Assembly (NCBI GenBank): GCA_945874455.1
Contig: CAMCHO010000002.1
Span: forward strand, 28,155 to 92,154
From: Opitutus sp. GAS368
Lineage (GTDB): Bacteria; Verrucomicrobiota; Verrucomicrobiia; Opitutales; Opitutaceae
Direction: 5' to 3'
Length of the DNA stretch: 64,000 nt
The number at the start of each line of letters is the position of its first letter. The stretch's first letter is position 1. Made by a program: the position numbers and the translations under genes. The notes beneath the pieces are model-generated. The model searched no databases, was not told where the DNA came from, and saw nothing but the letters and a program-made list of their open reading frames with translations. Positions 54,227-62,291 of the stretch are shown in pieces.

Positions 54227-54234
54227 CTCACTCC

Positions 54235-55782
54235 ATGAATCCCTCATCTCCCGATCATCACCTCTGCTCCGATCACTGCGGAGAGAATCCGACTGTGTGG
54301 GATTTGCCGCACGTGCCGCTCGGCTTGAAACGCGAATGGCTCGATCTGGAGACGCGCCGGCACTTCCTTGGGCAAGGAGTGAAAGCGCTCGGTTGGGCGG
54401 GGCTCGCGACGCTCCTCGGTCGCTCGGCGCCCAATCTGTTGGCGAATGCACCGATCCCCGGAGCGCCCGCGATGCTGCCGCACTATGCGCCGAAAGCGAA
54501 ACGCGCGATCTACCTCTTCATGGCGGGCTCGCCCTCGCAGATTGAGACGTGGGACTACAAGCCGACCCTCGCTGATTTGTTCGACAAGGATCTGCCGGAG
54601 TCTGTGCGCGGCGGCCAGACGCTCACGGGCATGACGGCGAGTCAGACGCGTTTTCCGATTGCACCGAGTCTCTACAAATTTGCCCGGCAGGGGAAAGCGG
54701 GCCGCTTCGTGTCGGAGCTCTTCCCCTACACCGCAAAAGTTTCCGACGAACTGTGCGTGATCAAGTCGCTCCATACCGATGCGATCAATCACGAGCCGGC
54801 GATCCTGCAATTGACGACCGGCAATATGTTTCCCGGCAAGCCGTCGATCGGTTCGTGGCTCTCCTATGGGCTCGGTGCGATGAATGCCGAGCTGCCGACG
54901 TTTGTCGTTATGACCTCGAAGATGCCGCACCGGACGAATGTGCAGGCGCTCTCGAACCGGTTGTGGTCCTCGGGGTTTCTTTCGCCCGAGCATGCGGCGG
55001 TGGCCTTGCGTTCGGGCAGCGATCCCGTGCTGTACCTCAACAATCCGAAGGGCATCGCCAGCGATGTGCGGCGCGCGATGATCGACGGGGTCAACGACCT
55101 GAACCGCCAGCTGTTCGAGCGGGTCGGCGATCCGGAGATCAACGCGCGGATTTCCCAATACGAGATGGCGTTTCGCATGCAGACGTCGGTGCCGGAGCTG
55201 ACCGATTTTTCCAACGAACCGCAATCCACCTGGGATCTTTACGGTCCGAAGGCGAAGGAGCCCGGCACGTTTGCCTACAACTGTCTGATGGCGCGACGCC
55301 TCGCGGAACGCGGCGTGCGCTTTACGCAAATTTTCCTGCGCAGTTGGGACCAGCACAGCCGCCTGCCGACCAATATTAAACTGATGGCCGAGGACTCGGA
55401 CCAGCCGACCTACGCGCTCGTCACCGATCTCAAGCGGCGCGGCCTGTTGGACGACACCGTGGTGATTTGGGGCGGCGAGTTTGGCCGCACGGTTTACTCG
55501 CAAGGCGCGTTGACGCCGGATAATTACGGCCGCGATCACCATCCCCGCTGCTTCAGCATGTGGATGGCGGGTGGCGGCGTGAAGCCCGGTATTTCCTACG
55601 GCGAGACGGACGATTTTTCCTATAACATCGTGAAAAACCCGATGCATATCCGCGACCTGCACGCCACGATTCTCCATCTCTTCGGCCTCGATCATAATAA
55701 GCTCTCGTTCAAGTTTCAGGGCCTCGATCAAAAACTCACGGGCGTCCTGCCCTCGAAAGTCATCAATGACCTCCTGGCTTAG
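54235..55782 (+). CDS. DUF1501 exported protein (pair 3)
   Basis: 515 residues. Unusually long N-terminal stretch before the leader-like segment (LETRRHFLGQGVKALGWAGL), including several Cys/His residues (HHLCSDHCGE). Core: KAKRAIYLFMAGSPSQIETW, SLHTDAINHEPAILQLTTGN, VIWGGEFGRTVYSQG, NYGRDHHPRCFSMWMAGGGV and LHATILHLFGLDHNKLSFKF. Similar to pair 1 DUF1501. The 3' end overlaps the possible start of the next gene at 55766. Confidence 0.9.
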   Translation: MNPSSPDHHLCSDHCGENPTVWDLPHVPLGLKREWLDLETRRHFLGQGVKALGWAGLATLLGRSAPNLLANAPIPGAPAMLPHYAPKAKRAIYLFMAGSPSQIETWDYKPTLADLFDKDLPESVRGGQTLTGMTASQTRFPIAPSLYKFARQGKAGRFVSELFPYTAKVSDELCVIKSLHTDAINHEPAILQLTTGNMFPGKPSIGSWLSYGLGAMNAELPTFVVMTSKMPHRTNVQALSNRLWSSGFLSPEHAAVALRSGSDPVLYLNNPKGIASDVRRAMIDGVNDLNRQLFERVGDPEINARISQYEMAFRMQTSVPELTDFSNEPQSTWDLYGPKAKEPGTFAYNCLMARRLAERGVRFTQIFLRSWDQHSRLPTNIKLMAEDSDQPTYALVTDLKRRGLLDDTVVIWGGEFGRTVYSQGALTPDNYGRDHHPRCFSMWMAGGGVKPGISYGETDDFSYNIVKNPMHIRDLHATILHLFGLDHNKLSFKFQGLDQKLTGVLPSKVINDLLA

Positions 55783-56764
55783 TCGTGCATTTTCTGTGGC
55801 CCGCTTCGTGAGAAGCGGGAAGGCAGCGCTGTTTTCTGTGGCCCGCTTCGTGAGAAGCGGGACGGCAGCGTCCTCAGCTCGTCGTCCGTCCCTGCTCTCA
55901 CGAGCAGGGCTACTAGGAGTCGCGTCTTTGGTCATCGCGGTGTCTTCGTCGCGAGCTGAAGACACGTTTTTCGCGCAGCGGGTCGCGCCGATTTTCGAGG
56001 AGAAGTGTGTCGCCTGCCACGGAGAGAAAAAACAAAAGGGGAAGTTGCGTCTCGATAGTTTCGCCCAGCTCATGCGCGGCGGTGAAGGCGGCGGCGTGGT
56101 GAAAGCCGGCGCGCCGAAGGCAAGTGAACTCTTCATTCGCGTGACGATGGACCCCACGGACGAAGAGTTCATGCCGGCGGACAGCAAGCCGCCCTTGACG
56201 CCTGATGAAGTGAAGGTGCTGGAAGTGTGGATTGCTGCAGGAGCGTCGGAGACGGCGCTGCTCTCTTCGATCAAGGGCGCTCCGGCGCTCGCCGCTCCGC
56301 AGGGGCCGACCGTCGCGCTCGCACCTGATTGGCATCCGCGCGCGTTGCAGATCGCCCAGCTTGAAAAGACGCTCGGGCTGCGGCTCGTGCCGCGTTCTCA
56401 CGTACCGACCGATGGACTCGTGCTCCGCACGGCGAGTTCGCCCGGACGTTGTGATGATGCCGCCCTCGCCCAGCTCGCGTCGGTGGCCGATCTCATCGTC
56501 GAGGCAGAACTCGCGCGCACCCAGATCACCGATGCCGGCCTGACCGCGATCGCCGCCTTCGCCAATCTTCGCGCGCTCGACTTGACGCGCACGGCGGTGA
56601 CCTCGGCGGGTGTGGGAAAGCTCGTGGTGTTGAAAAAACTCGAATCGATCAACCTGACGTCAACCGCGGTGGACGATGCGGGTGTCGCGCCACTGCGTTC
56701 AGTGGCGTCTTTGAAAAACGTGTGGACCTTCGATACGAAGGTTTCGCCGCCTGGGCCGCGTTAG
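55766..56764 (+). CDS. PSCyt1 monohaem cytochrome with C-terminal leucine-rich repeats
   Basis: From 55766 the product has 332 residues. One haem motif, Cys81-His85 (KCVACHGEK), with MPADSKPPLTPDEVKVLEVW as the family's distal part. The C-terminal third has LRR-like repeats (LARTQITDAGLTAIAAFANL, LDLTRTAVTSAGVGKLVVLK, INLTSTAVDDAGVAPL). The start is doubtful: the region before the signal-like AGLLGVASLVIAVSSSRA is encoded by three REP hairpins and contains FSVARFVRSG twice. A TTG at 55928 would avoid them. PSCyt1-LRR proteins occur next to PSCyt/DUF1501 pairs in this phylum and may act as a small electron shuttle. Confidence 0.82.
   Translation: MTSWLSRAFSVARFVRSGKAALFSVARFVRSGTAASSARRPSLLSRAGLLGVASLVIAVSSSRAEDTFFAQRVAPIFEEKCVACHGEKKQKGKLRLDSFAQLMRGGEGGGVVKAGAPKASELFIRVTMDPTDEEFMPADSKPPLTPDEVKVLEVWIAAGASETALLSSIKGAPALAAPQGPTVALAPDWHPRALQIAQLEKTLGLRLVPRSHVPTDGLVLRTASSPGRCDDAALAQLASVADLIVEAELARTQITDAGLTAIAAFANLRALDLTRTAVTSAGVGKLVVLKKLESINLTSTAVDDAGVAPLRSVASLKNVWTFDTKVSPPGPR
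55790..55913. repeat. Cluster of three REP hairpins, two in a 42-bp tandem repeat
   Basis: GTGG plus CCCGCTTC-GTGA-GAAGCGGG at 55796-55819 and again at 55838-55861 (period 42 bp), then CCCTGCTC-TCAC-GAGCAGGG plus CTAC at 55890-55913 in the opposite orientation. All three arms pair perfectly. Since 42 is a multiple of three, the tandem copies keep the frame of the gene at 55766. Confidence 0.85.
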
Positions 56765-56790
56765 CTGCGGGCAATCGAGCGGCGGCGCCG

Positions 56791-57108
56791 ATGACTGATA
56801 GGGGACTGGATTTTCAGGGGGATCGGGTCCGGGAGGGGTTTACCGAAGCCAAGACCGGCAAAAGTAAGAAAGACAAAGCCAAGGCCAAAGCTAAGGCCGC
56901 AGAACCCGTAGCCCCCAAGGCAGGCGACAACAAGGATCGCGGCGCCTTGTTCGACGGCCGCGATACGAACAAGGACGGCAAGCTGAACAAAGAAGAGTTC
57001 CTGATCCGCCAGAGCGACACCGAGCAAGCCGCTAAGAACTTCGTGGAATCCGACGAGGACAAGAGTGGCGACGTCAACCGCGAGGAATACGTCACCTCCG
57101 GCAATTAA
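56791..57108 (+). CDS. EF-hand protein, apparently truncated at its 5' end by the 47-bp repeat
   Basis: The ATG at 56791 lies at the edge of the repeat, which would encode the first 16 residues (TDRGLDFQGDRVREGF). After it comes a Lys/Ala linker (TGKSKKDKAKAKAKAAEP) and two EF-hand loops: DTNKDGKLNKEEF and DEDKSGDVNREEY, each with Asp/Asn/Asp/Glu at calcium positions. No signal peptide, although such proteins are normally exported, so the original N-terminus was probably cut off. 105 residues. May be a non-functional remnant. Confidence 0.6.
   Translation: MTDRGLDFQGDRVREGFTEAKTGKSKKDKAKAKAKAAEPVAPKAGDNKDRGALFDGRDTNKDGKLNKEEFLIRQSDTEQAAKNFVESDEDKSGDVNREEYVTSGN
56794..56840. repeat. 47-bp direct repeat, left copy
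   Basis: Starts ACTGATAGGGGACTGGATTT and ends GGGAGGGGTT. Identical to 63766-63812 over all 47 bases; the first 20 bases recur at 63813-63832. Confidence 0.92.
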
Positions 57109-57114
57109 GCCGGG

Positions 57115-57984
57115 TCACTCCGAGCGCAGCCGATCCGTCTCGCGGGCGCGGAATTGCGACGGGGTCAATCCCGTGTGCTTCTTGAAGTCCTTGCTGAAGA
57201 AGTATCGGTCCGAATAGCCCACCTGTTCGGCGATCTCCTTGATGTCGTCGGCCGTATCGGCGAGGCGACGCTTCGCTTGGCTGATACGTTCGCGCCGCAG
57301 CCAATCGATCGGACTCGTACCGAAGGAGGTCTTAAAGACACGGGAGAAGTGGGTCGGGCTAAGGCCGGCAAGACGGGCTAGTGACGGCACCGTATGTTTC
57401 TCGAAATAGAAGAGCTGCATCTGCTCGACGCAGCGGGCGAGAGCCGGCGGGATTTTCGGCGTGAGTTCACCGGACTGCTGGCGGGCGCAGTAGGCCTGCG
57501 CGACCAGCTCCGCCACCTGGGCATGGATCAGCGCCGGCGAGGACGGAGCGCCTTCGGCAATAAGTCGGAACAGCTGCTTGAAGACCGGAGAAGCCTTGCG
57601 CAGGTCCATGCCAGAGATAACCGGAGTGCCGCGGACGCCGAGCAGATCGGATAACTGCGCCAGACGCGGACCCTCGGCACGGATCCAATAGACCTCCCAA
57701 GGGTCGTCTTGGACCGCGCCATGTTCGTGCGGGTGATGGCAGTTGATCCAGACCAAGTCGCCGCGGCGGACCTGATGCATCCGGCCGGCGATACGGGTCC
57801 ACCCCTTGCCGCGCAGGCAGAGAATGAGCTCATGTCCGGGGAAGTGGTCGCGCTTGATATGGTGCTCCGTGCCGGCGAGGAGATGCCCCGCACGAGGCAC
57901 GGTATAGAACACCTCCTGGTGCGACGGATTCGGGGTCGCGTAGAGCGAGATCGGGATGCGGTTGGCGACGGGGGTCTGAGCCAT
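57115..57984 (-). CDS. AraC-family transcriptional regulator
   Basis: The ATG at 57984 gives 289 residues. N-terminal AraC-type cupin: HIKRDHFPGHELILCLRGKG, then GRMHQVRRGDLVWINCHHPH and WEVYWIRAEGPRL. C-terminal double helix-turn-helix: VPSLARLAGLSPTHFSRVFK, TSFGTSPIDWLRRERISQAK and IKEIAEQVGYSDRYFFSKDF, KKHTGLTPSQFR. Arrangement is that of sugar-responsive regulators. It diverges from the PSCyt gene at 58057 over 72 bp, so it likely controls the 58057-63730 operon in response to a sugar. Confidence 0.92.
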   Translation of the reverse strand: MAQTPVANRIPISLYATPNPSHQEVFYTVPRAGHLLAGTEHHIKRDHFPGHELILCLRGKGWTRIAGRMHQVRRGDLVWINCHHPHEHGAVQDDPWEVYWIRAEGPRLAQLSDLLGVRGTPVISGMDLRKASPVFKQLFRLIAEGAPSSPALIHAQVAELVAQAYCARQQSGELTPKIPPALARCVEQMQLFYFEKHTVPSLARLAGLSPTHFSRVFKTSFGTSPIDWLRRERISQAKRRLADTADDIKEIAEQVGYSDRYFFSKDFKKHTGLTPSQFRARETDRLRSE

Positions 57985-58056
57985 GGTAGGATAATACAAC
58001 CTGCCGGTCGCGGCTTGCCATTTAAAACTGCCGGCTTTGGCGTAGAATAACCCCAG
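57985..58056. promoter_or_regulatory. Divergent promoter region between the AraC regulator and pair 4
   Basis: 72 bp. TAGAAT just before the PSCyt start could be its -10, and TATTAT on the other strand lies close to the regulator's start. ACTGCCGG-like direct repeats CTGCCGG at 58001-58007 and 58028-58034 (27 bp apart) are candidate half-sites for the regulator. Confidence 0.4.
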
Positions 58057-61000
58057 ATGAATCAGCCGGCCCCTCTGCTCCTCGCCTTGATGGCTTCCCT
58101 TCTCCCCGCGACCGCGGCGGAGCCGGTGAGCTTCAGCCGCGACGTGTTGCCGATCCTTTCCGACAACTGCTTCGGATGCCACGGCCAGGATGAATCGCAC
58201 CGCAAGGGCAAGCTGCGGCTCGACCTCCGGGACGTGGCGTTGGCCAAGGAAGCGGTCGTCCCCGGCAAACCCGAAGCCAGTGAACTCATCAACCGCATCG
58301 TCACCACCGACGAGGACGAACTCATGCCCCCGCCCAAGTCGCACAAAGCGCGACTCACCGCGGCGCAGACCGATATCCTGCGGCGCTGGATCGCGGAGGG
58401 CGCCGTGTGGGGAAAGCACTGGGCGTTCGAACTACCCGTCAAGGCCAGCGTACAAGGCCACCCCGTCGATGGCTTCGTCGGCAAGAAACTCGCCGCCGAA
58501 GGACTCACCCTGGCGAAGGAAGCGCCGAAGCACACCCTGCTCCGCCGGCTGTCGTTCGACTTGACTGGCCTACCGCCCACCGAAGCGGAGACCAAGGCGT
58601 TCCTGGCGGACACTTCTCCTCAGTCCTACGAAAAGGTCATCGATCGCCTGCTCGCCTCGCCGCACTACGGCGAACGCATGGCCATGTGGTGGCTCGATGC
58701 TGCGCGTTATGCGGACACCGATGGATTCCAGTCCGACGCCACGCGCACCAACTGGCCGTGGCGCGACTGGGTCGTCGAATCGTTCAACCGTAATATTCCT
58801 TACGACCAGTTCACCCTCGAGCAGTTCGCGGGCGATCTCCTGCCGAATGCCACGCCTGAGCAGAAGCTCGCGACCTGCTTCCAGCGCAACCACATGACCA
58901 ACGGCGAAGGCGGCCGTGATCCCGAGGAATCCCGCGTCGACTACGTCCTCGACCGCGTGAACACCATGGGCACCACCTGGCTCGGCATGACCCTGGGCTG
59001 CGCGCAGTGCCACACCCACAAGTTCGACCCTATCACCCAGTCCGACTACTATGCCCTCTCGGCCTTCTTCAACAGCATCGACGAGGACGGCAAGGCCGGC
59101 GGCGGCGCCAAGCCCTTCCTGCCTTATCAATCTAAGCATGCCGCCCGAGCGATCGCGGAAGCCCAGCAACTCGTCGACGCCACCAAGCCCGCCGAAGCCG
59201 CCGCGCGGACCGCGGCCATAGGTCCGTTCGAGCAGCGGCTTGCCGAACGGCGTATCCAGACGAAACCCGAATGGCAGACGTGGAAAGTCATCAAGGCCGA
59301 TTCGCTTGAGACCGCCGAAGGCACCGTCCTGAAGCAGGAAGCCGACGGTGCCGTCCAAGCCTCGGGACCGCACCCCAACCAGGATGAGTATCGCATCGTC
59401 AGCCATGATCGCCTCGAGCGCATCACCGGCCTGCGCCTCGAAGTCCTGCCACACCCCTCGCACACCAAGGGCGGACTTTCCCGCGGTAAAGACGGCGAGT
59501 TCAAACTCACCGACCTTAAGCTCCAGGTCCGCACGCGCGGCAATTCGCAGATCCGGGACATCCTCATGGCCAACGCGGTCGCCGACGTCATGGCGGACAA
59601 GAAGAAGCATGGCGGCTATGGCGAGGTGAAGGATACCCTCGACGACGACCCGCGTAACGGCTGGACGACCATCGGCTTCGATCAGACCAAACCGCACGTG
59701 GCCCTCTATGCACTCTCCGAACCGCTCGTGCTCGGTGCGGATGACGAACTCATGATCGAGTTGCGCCAGCGTTCGACGCTGGGCGACGCCAATATCGGCC
59801 GCTTCCGACTCTCCATCGCCGCCGAAGCCGGCGACGCCGTTAACAAGGTAGGCCGGAGCCCCCGCGAAGAACTCGCCGCCCTGCCCGCCGACCAACCGAT
59901 CGACGCCAAGCTCCGAGAGCGCCTCTTCGATGAATTCTTGGTGGACCATGCGCCGTACCAGATTCCTCGGCAGGCCTTAGACCGCGCCCAGCGCCAGCTT
60001 GCCGAAACCAAGTCCGCCGCGGGTAAGCTCAACGTCATGGTCCTCGCGGAGCGCAAGCAGCCGCGCGACACGTTCGTCCTTGTGCGTGGCGTCTGGGATA
60101 AGCACGGCGACAAGGTCGGCCCCGACGTCCCGCAGGCGCTCGCCGCTTGGCCAGAAGGCGAAGCCCGTACACGCCTCGGCCTTGCACGCTGGCTGACGTC
60201 GAAGGAAAACCCACTGACCGCACGCGTGACCGTCAACCACCTTTGGCAGATGCTTTTCGGCCAAGGACTCGTGCGGACTACCGAGGACCTCGGATTGCAG
60301 GGCGAACATCCCCTCCATCCGGAGCTCCTCGACTGGCTCGCCGTCGACCTTGTCGAGCATGGCTGGGACCTCAAGCGGACCCTCAAGCTCATCGTCCGCA
60401 GCCGCACCTATCGCCAGGATTCCTCCGTCACGCCCGCCTTGCTTGCCAAGGACCCCGACAACCGCCTGCTCGCCCGCGGTGCGCGCTTCCGCCTGCCCAG
60501 CTGGATGATCCGCGACTCCGCCTTACGGACCGCCGGCCTCTTCAATCCCGCGCTCGGCGGACCGCCTGTGCGCCCGTATCAGCCCGACGGCGTTTGGGAA
60601 GAGCTCTTCATGGGTCGCTTCAAATATGAACCCAGCGAAGGCCCGGCCCAGTATCGTCGGACGCTCTACGCCTTCTGGCGTCGCTCCATCGCACCCACGT
60701 TCTTGTTCGACTCCGCGCAACGCCGCTCGTGCGAAGTGCGTACTGGCCGGACCAACACCCCGTTGCAAGCACTGACCCTGCAGAACGACCTCACCTATCT
60801 CGAAGCCTCGCAAGCCATCGCGGCCGATGTGTTACGTGAAAACGGCGACGCCGGACGACTCCAGAAACTTCTCCGCAAGGTACTCTCACGTGAGGGCGAC
60901 GACCGTGAAGCCGCGTCACTTGGCAAGACCCTGACCCAAGCGAGGAACTACTACCGCGCCCATCCCGCCGAAGCCGCCAAGTTCCTCAAAGTCGGCCAAC

Positions 61001-61095
61001 GCCGGCCCGCTGGCACAGACCTCTCTGAACTCGCCGCCTGGACCATCGTCGCGAGCCTCGCCCTCAACCTCGATGAGGCGATTACGCGGGAATGA
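58057..61095 (+). CDS. PSCyt1-DUF1549-DUF1553 exported cytochrome protein (pair 4)
   Basis: 1012 residues with a leader MNQPAPLLLALMASLLPATA. Haem motifs Cys38-His42 (NCFGCHGQD) and Cys315-His319 (GCAQCHTHKFDP). DUF1549: RLSFDLTGLPPTEAETKAFL. The middle domain (about residues 400-640) is not LamG but a beta-sandwich recalling discoidin-like modules (ERITGLRLEVLPHPSHTKGG, FKLTDLKLQVRTRG). DUF1553: VTVNHLWQMLFGQGLVRTTE, TNTPLQALTLQNDL. Alanine codons are mostly GCC, where pairs 1-3 prefer GCG, in keeping with separate origin within the repeat-bounded segment. Confidence 0.88.
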   Translation: MNQPAPLLLALMASLLPATAAEPVSFSRDVLPILSDNCFGCHGQDESHRKGKLRLDLRDVALAKEAVVPGKPEASELINRIVTTDEDELMPPPKSHKARLTAAQTDILRRWIAEGAVWGKHWAFELPVKASVQGHPVDGFVGKKLAAEGLTLAKEAPKHTLLRRLSFDLTGLPPTEAETKAFLADTSPQSYEKVIDRLLASPHYGERMAMWWLDAARYADTDGFQSDATRTNWPWRDWVVESFNRNIPYDQFTLEQFAGDLLPNATPEQKLATCFQRNHMTNGEGGRDPEESRVDYVLDRVNTMGTTWLGMTLGCAQCHTHKFDPITQSDYYALSAFFNSIDEDGKAGGGAKPFLPYQSKHAARAIAEAQQLVDATKPAEAAARTAAIGPFEQRLAERRIQTKPEWQTWKVIKADSLETAEGTVLKQEADGAVQASGPHPNQDEYRIVSHDRLERITGLRLEVLPHPSHTKGGLSRGKDGEFKLTDLKLQVRTRGNSQIRDILMANAVADVMADKKKHGGYGEVKDTLDDDPRNGWTTIGFDQTKPHVALYALSEPLVLGADDELMIELRQRSTLGDANIGRFRLSIAAEAGDAVNKVGRSPREELAALPADQPIDAKLRERLFDEFLVDHAPYQIPRQALDRAQRQLAETKSAAGKLNVMVLAERKQPRDTFVLVRGVWDKHGDKVGPDVPQALAAWPEGEARTRLGLARWLTSKENPLTARVTVNHLWQMLFGQGLVRTTEDLGLQGEHPLHPELLDWLAVDLVEHGWDLKRTLKLIVRSRTYRQDSSVTPALLAKDPDNRLLARGARFRLPSWMIRDSALRTAGLFNPALGGPPVRPYQPDGVWEELFMGRFKYEPSEGPAQYRRTLYAFWRRSIAPTFLFDSAQRRSCEVRTGRTNTPLQALTLQNDLTYLEASQAIAADVLRENGDAGRLQKLLRKVLSREGDDREAASLGKTLTQARNYYRAHPAEAAKFLKVGQRRPAGTDLSELAAWTIVASLALNLDEAITRE

Positions 61096-61123
61096 GAGTA
61101 TTGAGTATGGAGTATCGAGTATA
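61096..61123. repeat. 7-bp tandem repeat (GAGTATN x4)
   Basis: GAGTATT, GAGTATG, GAGTATC, GAGTATA in a row directly after the PSCyt stop. The remaining gap to 61226 is pyrimidine-rich with CATCTG/CATCC repeats and no hairpin. Confidence 0.75.
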
Positions 61124-61226
61124 GGAAACACACCAAACCCCTAGGCACAGAGCATCACACTGCCTCGTCGCTCATCATCCATCTGCTATCCGTCATCTGT
61201 CCTCTTTTATCTGCCATCTTATCTTC

Positions 61227-62291
61227 ATGTCATCACTCTCCCGACGTTCCTTCCTCGCCACCGGCGTAGCCGCCTTCGCGGCGCCGCGCCTGCTCGCGCA
61301 AGCTGGAGCCTCCCCAGCTCATCACGGTGCGATTGTCGGGCATGGCGCATTCCGCTATCGCGTCGACAAGCTCTGGTGCCTGGCCGACAAGGCCAAGCAC
61401 CCGGTCAAGGATTGCCATGAGATGGTCCAGTCCGCGGACGGGCGCCTCTTCCTCATCACCAACGTCAAGCAGAACAACGTGCTCGTCTTCGATGTCGGGG
61501 GCAAGGTGCTCGACGCATGGACGCTCGGACTCAGCGCCGGCCACGGACTGACGCTGCATCGCGAGGCTGACGGCTCCGAGTACCTCTATCTGACCGACAA
61601 CACCGGCCGCATAGCCAAGACCACGCTTGCGGGCAAAGTCGTGCTCGAGCTGCCGCACGCGCAGAAGTGCGGAGCCTATTCGGACAAAGAACCCTACGCA
61701 CCGACCGAGACCGCCATCGCTGCCAACGGCGATATCTTCGTCGCGGACGGCTACGGCTCGCAGTTCATCCTCCGCTTCGACAAGACGGGAAAATACCTGA
61801 GCAAGTTCGGCGGCAAGAGCACGCAGCCCACCAACCCAGGCAAGTTCATGCAGGCGCATGGCGTCGCGATCGATAACCGCGGCCCCGAGCCTCTGCTCGT
61901 CTGCACCGAACGCGTCCGCAACGAATTCAACTGGTTCACCCTCGAAGGAAAACACGTGCGAGGCGTCTACCTGCACGGAGCGTATGTCAGCCGCCCCGTG
62001 ATCGCCGGCAAGCACCTCTATTCCGGCGTGTGCTTCGGCGCCAAGCCCGACGACACCCGCATGTGGCAAGGACGGGGCTTCGTCACCATCCTCGACGAGC
62101 ATGATCGCGTCGTCTCCAATCCGGGCGGCGAGGAACCCAAGTACGTCGACGGACGCCTCCAGCTCATGCTGCAGGACCAGCCCGTCTTCAACAACTGCCA
62201 CGACGTGTGCGTCGACACGCGGGGCGACCTTTACGTCTGCCAATGGGCCAGCGGCAACGTGTACCCCTACAAACTTCATCGCCTCGCATGA
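61227..62291 (+). CDS. Tat-exported NHL-type beta-propeller protein
   Basis: 354 residues with a Tat leader (SLSRRSFLATGVAAFAAPRL). Blade-like repeats: HEMVQSADGRLFLITNVKQN, HGLTLHREADGSEYLYLTDN, TAIAANGDIFVADGYGSQFI, HGVAIDNRGPEPLLVCTERV and HDVCVDTRGDLYVCQWASGN. Similar in fold to 37021-38160 but with a Tat leader and different loops. It overlaps the DUF1501 gene by ATGA, so PSCyt-propeller-DUF1501 form one transcription and translation unit. Confidence 0.86.
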   Translation: MSSLSRRSFLATGVAAFAAPRLLAQAGASPAHHGAIVGHGAFRYRVDKLWCLADKAKHPVKDCHEMVQSADGRLFLITNVKQNNVLVFDVGGKVLDAWTLGLSAGHGLTLHREADGSEYLYLTDNTGRIAKTTLAGKVVLELPHAQKCGAYSDKEPYAPTETAIAANGDIFVADGYGSQFILRFDKTGKYLSKFGGKSTQPTNPGKFMQAHGVAIDNRGPEPLLVCTERVRNEFNWFTLEGKHVRGVYLHGAYVSRPVIAGKHLYSGVCFGAKPDDTRMWQGRGFVTILDEHDRVVSNPGGEEPKYVDGRLQLMLQDQPVFNNCHDVCVDTRGDLYVCQWASGNVYPYKLHRLA

